Shown: piece after piece, positions 12,682-20,216 of the stretch
Layout: every line of letters starts with the position of its first letter
Position numbering within the stretch: the first letter of the stretch is position 1
NCBI GenBank assembly: GCA_037349105.1
Contig: JAYJMM010000123.1
Coordinates: forward strand, 9,424,001 to 9,488,000
DNA: 64,000 nt
Direction: 5' to 3'
From: Limnomonas spitsbergensis
Lineage: Eukaryota; Chlorophyta; Chlorophyceae; Chlamydomonadales
Program-made: the position numbers and the translations under genes
Notes under the pieces: model-generated
Database searches by the model: none
What the model saw: only the letters and a program-made list of their open reading frames with translations
Told to the model about the DNA's origin: nothing

Positions 12682-15537
12682 ATGAGTGGATCAGGGGCTG
12701 TAGAAGTGCCCAAAGTCGCTCAGGAGATAGCAACGGATAGTGTTGCTCAGAACACGAGGGGTGCTTTAGCAGCAAAGGAAGCTGCGAAGGTGCAGCCTAA
12801 GGGTAATGGAGAGACCTCGTCTCTCCCTGTACCGTTGATTGAGGTATTCATATCTAATTGGCAGAAGCTTTATAACAAGGCCGGAACTGATCAGGCATGC
12901 ATGGACTCTGTGAGGATCAAGCAGGAAGCAGTGGACTTGGCAGAGATTGGGTTGAAAAACCTACCTCTTAACTGTAGCAAGGAAGAGTATAACGAACTCA
13001 ATGACAAGAAGGATCTCTTGATAGACGAGAGGAATGCAGCGTTAAAGGCTGCATTGGAAGTGTCACCTAAAAAGGTGACAAGGGCTGTCATTGACGTTGA
13101 AACTTCAGAGAAACTAAACATGCTGCTGCCCAACCCTGTGTACGAGTACCTGAGAAGGGAAAGTATGAGGTGTGCAAATACTGGAACTCCGTCAAAGATG
13201 ACGGCTGCTACACGCCTGGCAGTACCAGTGTTTGACACTGCTAGTGATGGTGGTTCACAGGCTGGCTCTGTCGAGTCGGTAACAGCTTCCACGTGTGCTC
13301 CCGAGGTCACTGTTCCAATGCAGTCTGCAGCGCCTTTTGCAGTGCATGAGCCCATGGCGCAGAGTGCCCCAGTGCATGTGCCTGTTGCGAACATCCCAGT
13401 ATCCGTGCCCGTCGCTGCTGCCGCTCCTGTCCCTTCCTCCAATGCTGCGCCAATTCAGGGTGCATCTGTGAGAAGAGAAGGTCGTGGTGTGGAATCTGGA
13501 TCATCACGTCCGCCACCGCCACCACCACCGCCGCCGCCGACGCAAGTTCCTGCAAGGTCGGCTGGACAGACGCATAACGTACCAGTCTACCCACAGTCTA
13601 GACGATATGAAGATTCTGTGCCGCGGATGCAAGGTTTGGCGTCCGTGTCGGAAGAGCCTGAAGGTGAAGGATCTGGGGGAAGTACCGGGGATGATGTCAC
13701 CGCTGGAGAACCTCAAGAACAAGGTAACCGTTGCACGGGACCTGCTGCATCACAGTCGTTTCATACGGCTGCGGGCACTGAGCATTCCAATTGGAATACT
13801 CCTGTCACTCAGGGTCTAGGTGGTTCTGGTCTTGATAGCTCCTGGGTTAGGGCAGCCCGTGATAGGGCGGCGCTTGCCCAGAGACTGCTATTGGAACATG
13901 ATCGCCGACAGCAAGGTGAGGATGCAGCTAGAGCTGCTGCAATGACCAGTGAGCCCCTGCGGGCAGGCACCAGAGGTACGGCAGCTGCACATTCCCAGGA
14001 ACGCAGCTATCAAGAGCCGTCTGAAGAAGACCAGAGTAGGTTCAGGCCTGCTCAGCAGGTACCTAGAGAGCAGTCATGGAATGGGTTTCCATCTGTGAGA
14101 GATTATAGTCAGAATCAGAGAGAACACCGGTTCTCTGGTCAAGGTCAGGGCACCAATCAGGGTCAAGGGCATGATCAACATCAAGGTCAGTCGCAAGGGC
14201 AGGGCATGAACCAGAACTTGCGTTATGGACAGCAAGACCGAGGTGAGTTCCACGGAGGTGGGACAGGAACTGGCTATAGTCAAGGGCCAACAGGAGGTAA
14301 CCAACCACCTAATGGTGGACCACCTTCGGGTGGGGGTCAGCCTCCCGGTCACAGATGGGTGTCAAGACATGGTGTGTTGCACGGGTCAGTAGACCCTGTC
14401 AGGAGCCAAGTTCCTGCAGGAGATGATCCTGGTGGACGCCCTGGTTCAGAGAGTGCCGCACCAGGACCAGTGAATTGGTTGACTGATGTCAGGTTAGATG
14501 GGAAGACGGTGATTGACTCGTCCAAGGTTGTTGAGTTCTCAGCGACTGAGAGCATTATCTCTCACAGGATATGGGACAGATCACTCAGGTTGTTCTGGGG
14601 GAATAACGTGCACAGGCTGCACGATGCTGTGTCTGCCCAGGTGAGCATCATCATGAGCACTATTCTGCCAGCAGGGGTTGCTTTTCTCAAGAAGCACTTC
14701 GCAGAGCTAGAGTTTTTGTGTCCCAGTGCCATGCCGCCCTTGGTGAGAGCCATTGAGGGCAGGGACGGCAGTACCAGGAATGATTTCCTGCAGGATGGCA
14801 CTCAGACCATCATGGGGAACATGAGGAGGAATAAGATGATCCTGATGGGGGTTGAGGAGGCTGGGGTACGAGAGTACGAGCCTTATCCATTACAGGATGA
14901 GCCGTACAGCTTTATTGAAGCCCTGTTGATGGTAGCCAAGCGTTACCTCAACGTTGCGACATCAGCTGAATTGGCTATTTGGACCCAGGGCTGCATCATG
15001 GGTAAGCAGAATCAGCTTGACAGGACGGTACTTGTCAGCGAGAACCCCAGGCAGTTTGGGATCAGGTGTCTGTCAGTTTACTCAGCGTTTCAGGGGTCTA
15101 ACAAGATCGCTTACAATGGGACGATTGAGAAGACATCTATTATTGATGTGATCATGCGTGGTGTACCAGTGTACCTCCAAGAGGTGTGCGAGAGAGAGCT
15201 CCAGGGCTTGGGTGTTGAAGATGATAACTTCAGGGTCCAGGCGAGTGTGATCATTGAGGCCATGCAGAATGCCTATGAGTACCGTGTGAGGACACAGGTC
15301 AGGAAGGGTATCAGGTATGAGGACCTGACTGCAGAGGGAAGCAAGGATGCTGGAAGAAGAAACCAGAATTCTGGTCAGCATGCTACACCCCGGAGTCATG
15401 CCACGGAGGTGAGATCTAGTGCAGGGGGTTACCCTAGCACAATGCACCCGCATCGCGGCCCGAGCGCCGGATCATCCAGGCCTTTTCAGGCTGGAAGAGG
15501 AGGAGGTGGGTACAGCAATGTGCAGAGACCAACATGA
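12682..15537 (+). CDS. Gag-like structural protein (951 aa)
   Basis: The first credible start is the ATG at 12,682; a GTG two codons upstream is not a likely eukaryotic start. The N-terminal roughly 160 residues are mixed-charge and helix-rich. Residues about 190-590 are low complexity: Ala/Pro/Val-rich, a run of ten prolines (277-286, nt 13,510-13,539), then Gln/Gly-rich around 483-512 and Gly/Pro-rich to about 590. A globular, mostly helical region (about 597-884, nt about 14,470-15,335) is the best candidate for a capsid domain. It is followed by an Arg/Gly/Ser-rich basic tail suited to RNA binding. The frame ends at TGA 15,535-15,537 but stays open beyond it, straight into a CCHC zinc-knuckle segment. 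The Gag role is inferred from position ahead of the zinc knuckle, protease and RT; I do not recognise a specific capsid family. Confidence 0.7.
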   Translation: MSGSGAVEVPKVAQEIATDSVAQNTRGALAAKEAAKVQPKGNGETSSLPVPLIEVFISNWQKLYNKAGTDQACMDSVRIKQEAVDLAEIGLKNLPLNCSKEEYNELNDKKDLLIDERNAALKAALEVSPKKVTRAVIDVETSEKLNMLLPNPVYEYLRRESMRCANTGTPSKMTAATRLAVPVFDTASDGGSQAGSVESVTASTCAPEVTVPMQSAAPFAVHEPMAQSAPVHVPVANIPVSVPVAAAAPVPSSNAAPIQGASVRREGRGVESGSSRPPPPPPPPPPTQVPARSAGQTHNVPVYPQSRRYEDSVPRMQGLASVSEEPEGEGSGGSTGDDVTAGEPQEQGNRCTGPAASQSFHTAAGTEHSNWNTPVTQGLGGSGLDSSWVRAARDRAALAQRLLLEHDRRQQGEDAARAAAMTSEPLRAGTRGTAAAHSQERSYQEPSEEDQSRFRPAQQVPREQSWNGFPSVRDYSQNQREHRFSGQGQGTNQGQGHDQHQGQSQGQGMNQNLRYGQQDRGEFHGGGTGTGYSQGPTGGNQPPNGGPPSGGGQPPGHRWVSRHGVLHGSVDPVRSQVPAGDDPGGRPGSESAAPGPVNWLTDVRLDGKTVIDSSKVVEFSATESIISHRIWDRSLRLFWGNNVHRLHDAVSAQVSIIMSTILPAGVAFLKKHFAELEFLCPSAMPPLVRAIEGRDGSTRNDFLQDGTQTIMGNMRRNKMILMGVEEAGVREYEPYPLQDEPYSFIEALLMVAKRYLNVATSAELAIWTQGCIMGKQNQLDRTVLVSENPRQFGIRCLSVYSAFQGSNKIAYNGTIEKTSIIDVIMRGVPVYLQEVCERELQGLGVEDDNFRVQASVIIEAMQNAYEYRVRTQVRKGIRYEDLTAEGSKDAGRRNQNSGQHATPRSHATEVRSSAGGYPSTMHPHRGPSAGSSRPFQAGRGGGGYSNVQRPT

Positions 15538-15561
15538 TCGGGTTACCCTTCCAACAGACCG

Positions 15562-16104
15562 ATGGCTGTTAAAAGCTGTCAGATCTGCCACGGTGATCAC
15601 AACCTGGATAAGTGTGACCAGTTGCCTGCGTTCCTCGCGTCGGCAGCCAGAGGTAGAGCCATGGAGGCTTTGGAGAAAGGACAGAAGACTGCTGCGGGTA
15701 AACCAACAGCGGACGACGCTCCCATGCCAACTGCTGCAGTAGCAAGGGCGCAGGTGGATCCAGGTGAACTTCAAAGGGCTGTGCCGTATGTGTCCTTAGG
15801 GCCAGAGTACAAGCCGGAGGCTGAGGTAAAGTTCAATCTGGACAACCACTATGCTGCGCGTGCGGTGGAGGAGGATCAGAGTGGTGTTAGATTCTATCAA
15901 CGAGACAATGGTGAGGACTATGAGCACGTACATGATGCTGCATACAGAAGCCCATGGCTTCACGCGCACGCAACAGAGTACAGAAGTGAGGAAGTGCACA
16001 GTGCGCAGCTTGCGCAATACAATGATGGATGGGATGAGCCGGGTGACCCTGATCAATGCCCAGGAGTTGAAGCACAGGGATGCTTTGGCTCCAACTACAA
16101 CTGA
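15562..16104 (+). CDS. zinc-knuckle (nucleocapsid-like) segment, 180 aa, same frame as Gag
   Basis: It starts at ATG 15,562, in the same frame as the Gag ORF. Only the TGA at 15,535 separates them, with no other stop in the 24 nt between. Residues Cys6, Cys9, His13 and Cys18 form a C-X2-C-X3-H-X4-C knuckle, one residue shorter than the classical retroviral CX2CX4HX4C and a form known from some retroelement Gag proteins. Such knuckles bind nucleic acid in nucleocapsid. The remainder is acidic and unstructured-looking, without recognised domains. It ends at TGA 16,102-16,104, beyond which the same frame is again open for 33 nt into the next ORF. It is most simply a C-terminal part of Gag, reached by UGA readthrough or separated by a nonsense mutation. 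Confidence 0.65.
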   Translation: MAVKSCQICHGDHNLDKCDQLPAFLASAARGRAMEALEKGQKTAAGKPTADDAPMPTAAVARAQVDPGELQRAVPYVSLGPEYKPEAEVKFNLDNHYAARAVEEDQSGVRFYQRDNGEDYEHVHDAAYRSPWLHAHATEYRSEEVHSAQLAQYNDGWDEPGDPDQCPGVEAQGCFGSNYN

Positions 16105-16137
16105 CATGGAGTACCTGGTACCCATCACCTGACAGCA

Positions 16138-16701
16138 ATGGCTGCAGTATTAGGGAGTTTTCGAGATGACTTTGCTAAAAAGGGGTCTAAAAAATTTCCA
16201 GACGGGTTCCAGGGGAAGTCCAGAGTCCCTGCCCCGGCTTCCAAATTAGATACACTTGTCGGGTTTTCGGAAGCTGAGGCTGACGCGGGCAGATATCGCA
16301 CGTTTTCCGGGGATCCATTTGTGGACAGGGGGGCAGCTTCTGCTTCACTTTTTCAGACTGAGGTTCCGACCACGTTGCTTACGCACGGTCCAGGTTCTCG
16401 ATGGTCTGAGGTTAGGGTTCCGACGAACGGACGACAGTCTGTAATTGAACCTACTATATTATCTTCTGACGTTTCTCTAACAGACACTAGCCAACGCTTA
16501 TTATTTGAGAGACCTGCTTCTATACGTTTGCGTACTGCTGCAGGGCCTGAGCCTGAGTCTTTCCTGGTGAGCGCATTGCCTGAACCTGACCCTATGCGAA
16601 TGAGCGCACTCATTGCTAACGCATCGGACATCGTTCGCTTACATGATCATTATTCTATTTTGCGAACCCTGAAGAGTCGCCAGGTGAGCAAGTGGGCTTG
16701 A
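16138..16701 (+). CDS. Gag-Pro linker ORF, 187 aa, same frame as Gag
   Basis: The ATG at 16,138 lies in the same frame as the two preceding ORFs, separated from the second only by TGA 16,102-16,104. The whole stretch 12,682-16,701 is thus one frame with two internal TGAs. No domain is recognised. The sequence is Ser/Thr/Pro-rich with scattered charged residues, like a disordered linker. Its end (TGA 16,699-16,701) overlaps the protease frame, which is open from 16,647 and lies at -1 relative to it. Codons 16,681-16,689 also contain CAG|GTGAGC, a good 5' splice-site match. Either frameshifting or splicing could connect it to the protease; I saw no canonical slippery heptamer in the overlap. 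Confidence 0.5.
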   Translation: MAAVLGSFRDDFAKKGSKKFPDGFQGKSRVPAPASKLDTLVGFSEAEADAGRYRTFSGDPFVDRGAASASLFQTEVPTTLLTHGPGSRWSEVRVPTNGRQSVIEPTILSSDVSLTDTSQRLLFERPASIRLRTAAGPEPESFLVSALPEPDPMRMSALIANASDIVRLHDHYSILRTLKSRQVSKWA

Positions 16702-17099
16702 TCTATGATGGCGGCCCAAAACAATTGCCTGATAGGGCCATGTTAGATTTCGGGTCAAATTGTCATTTGATCACCGACAGAGAGGCGCACCGCCTGGGCA
16801 TACCTATTCTTTCATACCCCATGAAGCTCGCCACTAGTGGTGGTGTTGACACGATCAGGGGCATTACGCCTATTATCACGATTTCTTATGGGTCTGGGCC
16901 TGCAGAGCTTACCAGTGAGCACTGTTTTCTGGTCATTGCCTGGGCTCCGTCGCACTCGTTCACTGCACTGTTCGGGAACCCTGATAGCATACATTTCAGA
17001 GCGATCCATGATGTTGCCAGAGGTATCCTCACATTCAGACCAAATTGGTCTTCAGATGTTCTTGAGCTGCCAGTATCGACTGTGAGATCTGATAACTAG
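16647..17099 (+). CDS. retropepsin-like aspartic protease domain
   Basis: The frame is open from 16,647 to TAG 17,097-17,099. The first ATG (16,740) falls immediately before the active-site loop, so a complete domain requires fusion to the upstream ORF. The active-site-like motif is AMLDFGSNCHLI, with Asp at 16,746-16,748. Retropepsins normally have D-S/T-G, so Phe replaces the usual Ser/Thr. A later hydrophobic-hydrophobic-Gly motif, ALFGN (about 16,965-16,979), fits the second conserved I/L-L-G flap-anchor motif. Spacing and length (about 120 residues) suit a retroelement protease that matures Gag and Pol. The assignment rests on motif and position; the DFG substitution makes activity uncertain. 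Confidence 0.55.
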   Translation, partial: SLFYFANPEESPGEQVGLIYDGGPKQLPDRAMLDFGSNCHLITDREAHRLGIPILSYPMKLATSGGVDTIRGITPIITISYGSGPAELTSEHCFLVIAWAPSHSFTALFGNPDSIHFRAIHDVARGILTFRPNWSSDVLELPVSTVRSDN

Positions 17100-17146
17100 A
17101 CTCATACAGCACCTTTCAACTCTGCATGATTGCATCCTGTAGAATT

Positions 17147-17157
17147 GGGGGGGGAAG
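17147..17157 (+). promoter_or_regulatory. polypurine tract G8AAG (candidate internal PPT)
   Basis: Eight G then AAG at 17,147-17,157, flanked by TACAGCAC 42 bp upstream and GTGATGAC downstream. Polypurine tracts prime plus-strand synthesis in LTR elements and usually sit next to the 3' LTR; internal copies are known as central PPTs. A matching G8AAG with the same flanking words lies at 19,119-19,129. The role is inferred. Confidence 0.4.
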
Positions 17158-17277
17158 TGTGCTGCTGACTGTGATGACACAATATTTCACATCACTCAAT
17201 CTGCTCTGCTTCCCTCCTCCTCATTGCTGCAGATCTACTCCTACAAGTGAGTACCAGTCTTCATACTGCACTACCCC

Positions 17278-17293
17278 CTGATTACGGTGTAGT
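17278..17293 (+). promoter_or_regulatory. CTGAWTACGGTGTAGT motif, copy A
   Basis: 16-bp sequence, one mismatch from the copy at 18,248-18,263. Each copy follows a GTGAGT by about 30-40 bp and precedes an accessory ORF (ATG 17,368 here). The sequence otherwise diverges between copies, so the motif appears constrained. Function is unknown; promoter, splicing or translational element are all possible. Confidence 0.45.
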
Positions 17294-17367
17294 GGACTCT
17301 GTTAGTATCAGTAGTTAGTAATTGCTTGTATAATGCTGAGCACCTTGGTGCCTGTCATTTTGCGCAG

Positions 17368-18141
17368 ATGGCTATTCCGCCGCCGCGAGATAGGCCTATG
17401 ATTAGAACCTGGCTCGGGGAGCAACACCCACTAGCAGCTCCAAGGGAATATGTAACCAGTCTTCACTGTTGGTTAGATGGGCGTCATAGCAATTGGCCAA
17501 GGCTGCAAAATTATGGATCTATACATCAATTCAATCAGATGGAGAGATTGCCACCTCGCTCATGGTTTGACTCTGTCCATCCCGATGACAGAGCATATCA
17601 CCTACAGCTGTATGCTGAGCGAGCTCCTATAGCAGCGAATGTCGTTGTAGACGAAATGTACCACATTTCAGGAGCGTTGGACCTGCTGAATACCATAGCC
17701 AGCTCTGAGGAGCTGGTGTGCGCAATAGGATCTGGGATCTACGATCTTGAAGGTTTTGTAGCAGGAGGTCAGCTCTGGGAAAACTTCTCCAATCACTTGG
17801 GAGTCCTGATGTGTGGTCCAGGCCACCCTGATGCGCTGCACTTAGTTGAACAACGTTGGATCATCAGGGGAAGGCAGCTCCTCAGGGATAAAGGGCAAGT
17901 CCTTAGACAGTTTTGGCTTATGTATCAGCGTCAGCGACAGAGGCTGCTGCAGTGGACAAGATCCATGAGAGGTTACTCAGGACCAGGGTTCCCTCTAGGG
18001 GCAACTGGAGCCATGAGATGGATCTGTGAAACCCTCGACGCCTTCAGAATCGGTGATGAGGACCAATGGCCAGGATCGCCGGTCCCTCTCATTCCTGGAG
18101 ACATCGTCTTTGGCCCTGAGCATGCACCTGCTGCCTTCTAG
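17368..18141 (+). CDS. accessory ORF A, unknown function (257 aa)
   Basis: ATG 17,368 follows an acceptor-like TTTTGCGCAG; a TTG further upstream is not used here. The protein has 257 residues and ends at TAG 18,139. It begins with a short Pro-rich segment and is then mixed, Trp-rich (about ten Trp) and apparently globular. An Arg/Gln-rich helical stretch lies around residues 180-210, and the C-terminus is Gly/Pro-rich. I see no transmembrane segment, zinc ligand pattern or catalytic signature and recognise no family. It lies between the protease and RT regions, a place where standard Ty3 elements have no separate gene. Codon content and strand agree with its neighbours, so it belongs to the element. 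It might be an envelope-like, silencing-suppressor or assembly factor, but nothing in the sequence decides. Confidence 0.6.
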   Translation: MAIPPPRDRPMIRTWLGEQHPLAAPREYVTSLHCWLDGRHSNWPRLQNYGSIHQFNQMERLPPRSWFDSVHPDDRAYHLQLYAERAPIAANVVVDEMYHISGALDLLNTIASSEELVCAIGSGIYDLEGFVAGGQLWENFSNHLGVLMCGPGHPDALHLVEQRWIIRGRQLLRDKGQVLRQFWLMYQRQRQRLLQWTRSMRGYSGPGFPLGATGAMRWICETLDAFRIGDEDQWPGSPVPLIPGDIVFGPEHAPAAF

Positions 18142-18293
18142 GTAATTGCACTGATAATTTAACTTTTGTCTTTCAATTATTGCTTGCGCAGTTTCGAGTA
18201 CTTGAAGTGAGTACTTCTGCGATCAACTAGCAACGATCAACCACCGTCTGAATACGGTGTAGTTACTTGCTTGACAGCAGCAGTTGTTTTGTC
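18142..18293 (+). other. intergenic segment with splice-like signals
   Basis: Immediately after the ORF A stop the sequence reads TAG|GTAATTG, then a pyrimidine-rich run ending TGCTTGCGCAG (18,191). After 15 nt comes GTGAGT (18,207), and then CTGAATACGGTGTAGT (18,248-18,263). The arrangement mirrors 17,240-17,300. It could represent short introns flanking a micro-exon, or duplicated cis signals. Confidence 0.4.
18248..18263 (+). promoter_or_regulatory. CTGAWTACGGTGTAGT motif, copy B
   Basis: Second copy of the motif at 17,278-17,293, 970 bp downstream of it. It lies 31 bp before the ATG at 18,294 and 41 bp after a GTGAGT. Confidence 0.45.
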
Positions 18294-19031
18294 ATGAGAA
18301 GTCCTTCTCATGCCAGAATCACTTCTGGTGTAAATCTAGCCGCTCGTAGATTTAGACATGCTTCACAATTGATGTCTGGAAGGGCTTACCGCCTGGAATA
18401 TATTGGGAGCTCAGCTGTCGCTTGCATGTTCAGAATTCCTGGCATGGGTGACACTGAATTAAGTATTGAGGATGCTAGTGCACTGTACCCCTCTGCAGGG
18501 ATAGCAGCAGATAAACCTGTTAGCAAATCCTTGGCGCAGTACCGCTTTGATGTAATCAAAGAGGTCATTAGGTTGCAGGATGCTAGACTTCTGACCAGTA
18601 TCACTCAGCTAAAAGATGCTAGGGATGAACTTGACCAGGATTCGGATGCGTCTGAAGACCTCACGGTCGACAGAATCTCTGAATTAAGGTTGACCTGCGA
18701 GAGTGCAAACTCAGACATACTCAGCCATCAGCTACTGTTTGATTGGTACAAATACATCGCTATGTCTGAGTTTGAATACCCTTTGCCTAGAGCTTTTGAT
18801 ATTGCTTGGGAAACTGAGGCAAGCCTTAAATGGCAATATTGCCCAACCGTAGAACCCTTATCTGATGATGATGAAATTCTATTGAATAAATCTGACTTAC
18901 ATGTGTACAAAGATAGACCTGCTGATGTTCAGCAACCTGATGGCACATTTGATGTGCCAGTAAAATTCATCAGATCTCCCTGGGTGCTTGGGGTTGGTCC
19001 ATCAAGACCAATCCCAACTCAATTGTCTTAA
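18294..19031 (+). CDS. accessory ORF B, unknown function (245 aa)
   Basis: First ATG 18,294, stop TAA 19,029-19,031. The N-terminal about 30 residues are basic (Arg/His/Ser). Residues about 30-75 alternate short hydrophobic and charged stretches with Gly turns, like a small beta-barrel of the Tudor/SH3 kind; this is an impression only. Residues about 80-125 look like a charged amphipathic helix or short coiled coil. The rest is acidic with several Trp/Tyr. No recognised family. It lies after accessory ORF A behind the second CTGAWTACGGTGTAGT motif, so the two ORFs may share an expression mechanism. It is in the same frame as the next ORF but separated from it by several stops, so it is independent. 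Confidence 0.55.
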   Translation: MRSPSHARITSGVNLAARRFRHASQLMSGRAYRLEYIGSSAVACMFRIPGMGDTELSIEDASALYPSAGIAADKPVSKSLAQYRFDVIKEVIRLQDARLLTSITQLKDARDELDQDSDASEDLTVDRISELRLTCESANSDILSHQLLFDWYKYIAMSEFEYPLPRAFDIAWETEASLKWQYCPTVEPLSDDDEILLNKSDLHVYKDRPADVQQPDGTFDVPVKFIRSPWVLGVGPSRPIPTQLS

Positions 19032-19118
19032 CATTTTTATTTTTTTTATAATGGGACTTTGTACAGCACTCATCTTACCTACACTAACAGGTCACTCCTT
19101 TCAGTAATGACTGTTGGT

Positions 19119-19129
19119 GGGGGGGGAAG
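19119..19129 (+). promoter_or_regulatory. polypurine tract G8AAG, second copy
   Basis: Eight G then AAG, 57 bp after TACAGCAC (19,062) and 44 bp before GTGATGAC (19,163), the same three words in the same order as at 17,105-17,178. It lies in the gap between accessory ORF B and the basic ORF at 19,200. It is a candidate internal plus-strand primer site or other cis signal. Confidence 0.4.
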
Positions 19130-19199
19130 GTTGTCATGAAGTGCTGTTTATTATCTCATCATGTGATGACTAATTCTTAATTACTTATCACACCTTCAG

Positions 19200-20087
19200 A
19201 TGCCCAGACAGCCCAACCTCAGCAAGGCTGATCGTGACCATGCTCAGCGGGTCAGCGACAGGGTGGCCATCAGCGATGGCTACAAAATCATCAACGCGTC
19301 AGCGCGGATTCTCCTCAGGGAGCGAGCAGCAGCCATCGCTCGGACTGAAGACAGGCGTCGTCAAGCCGCGCTTTTAAATAAGCGCAAGGCAACTGGCGGC
19401 GCCTCCGGCTCCAACCCTGGCCGTGGTGCAAACCTGGCTGGCGGAAGGAGCCAGACGGAAGGGCCAATGCAATCGCCTCAGGGCAGGCATGGGGCCCGGA
19501 TGTCCGGTGGTGAAGAGGCCTCTCCTCTAGTGAGGGTGTCCCAGCCACCGCTCACCACAGAGGAGCGGAAGCTGCGCAAGGAGCGCAAACAGCTGAGGAA
19601 GCAACAGAAGAGGGAAAACGAGCTGAACCGTGATCTGGATCAGCACAACCAGCTGCGCCCCATCCCTGAAGCTGCTGCCGAGTCAGTACTCGATCGCATG
19701 GATCTCGACGATCAAGCGGCGGAAACTTCAGAGCATGCCGCCGCTCCATCCGGCGGTGGTGGATCCACGAGGCAGCTGCGCAGTGCAGCAAGGTCTTTTG
19801 CCCCCACCACATCTATTGAGGGCGCATCGCGGTACGATGGACGAGGCACGCCATCCTACCGCGAGGAAATCAAGACGAGCCTCACGCCAACTATGATGGC
19901 GCAGCTCACCATCCTCGTTCGTAGCAAGAACTACGAACAGGTACGTGAGTGGTGGAAGTTGTACAAGGCCACCTGTGTGTTCCGCAAGCGCAAGGACAAA
20001 ACCGACATTTTGGCAGATATAGCAGTGTTTGCTGCTGAGGTCGCAGAGGTTACTGTTCAGGAGATTCTGGGCAGCCTTAACTCCTGA
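19200..20087 (+). CDS. basic, coiled-coil-like protein (295 aa), frame-continuous with RT
   Basis: ATG 19,200 directly follows an acceptor-like CACCTTCAG. The protein is strongly basic and low in hydrophobic residues. An Arg-rich N-terminal half is followed by a Gly/Ser/Pro linker, a Lys/Arg/Glu/Gln helical stretch near residues 120-150 that looks like a charged coiled coil, and an acidic then Ser/Gly-rich segment. The C-terminal about 75 residues look folded (helical, with Trp). It ends at TGA 20,085-20,087, yet the same frame stays open from 20,088 into the RT ORF with no further stop. It is therefore either an N-terminal extension of Pol reached by UGA readthrough or a separate nucleic-acid-binding protein. 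It is more GC-rich than ORF B and RT. No family recognised. Confidence 0.6.
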   Translation: MPRQPNLSKADRDHAQRVSDRVAISDGYKIINASARILLRERAAAIARTEDRRRQAALLNKRKATGGASGSNPGRGANLAGGRSQTEGPMQSPQGRHGARMSGGEEASPLVRVSQPPLTTEERKLRKERKQLRKQQKRENELNRDLDQHNQLRPIPEAAAESVLDRMDLDDQAAETSEHAAAPSGGGGSTRQLRSAARSFAPTTSIEGASRYDGRGTPSYREEIKTSLTPTMMAQLTILVRSKNYEQVREWWKLYKATCVFRKRKDKTDILADIAVFAAEVAEVTVQEILGSLNS

Positions 20088-20216
20088 AGTGTTGCGCAAG
20101 CTAGGAAGTGCAGTTTAGAGGCTCTCATCAGAAGGCGTCATCCTGAATTTCGACCTGCGCATCCCCTCAGGGGCTCTGCTTTTGTTGTTCCTTTGCAGAG
20201 TTTGGGTAACAAGCCT

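Larger units (their letters stand above)
17100..17367 (+). other. intergenic segment with polypurine tract and splice-like signals
   Basis: No ORF. It contains TACAGCAC (17,105), the polypurine tract G8AAG (17,147-17,157) and GTGATGAC (17,171). A perfect GTGAGT 5' splice-like site lies at 17,247, the CTGATTACGGTGTAGT motif at 17,278-17,293, and a TTTTGCGCAG acceptor-like end at 17,367 directly abuts the next ATG. A 121-bp intron (17,247-17,367) is possible. Related versions of these signals recur at 18,142-18,293 and 19,032-19,199. Confidence 0.5.

Noticed and set aside
12891..13442. 183-codon minus-strand ORF opposite Gag, and other antisense frames over 13,300-15,800
   Set aside because: Shadow frames of a biased, Ala/Pro/Gln-rich coding region; no independent signals.
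15535..16104. Non-standard genetic code with UGA as tryptophan
   Set aside because: Trp is encoded by TGG throughout, and UGA also ends frames that do not continue (16,699; 23,087). Readthrough or nonsense mutation is simpler.
20193..20216. TTG start for RT and GTG/TTG starts for Gag, protease, accessory ORFs and methyltransferase
   Set aside because: Non-ATG initiation is not the default in a eukaryote; first ATGs, or continuation from upstream frames, were used instead.
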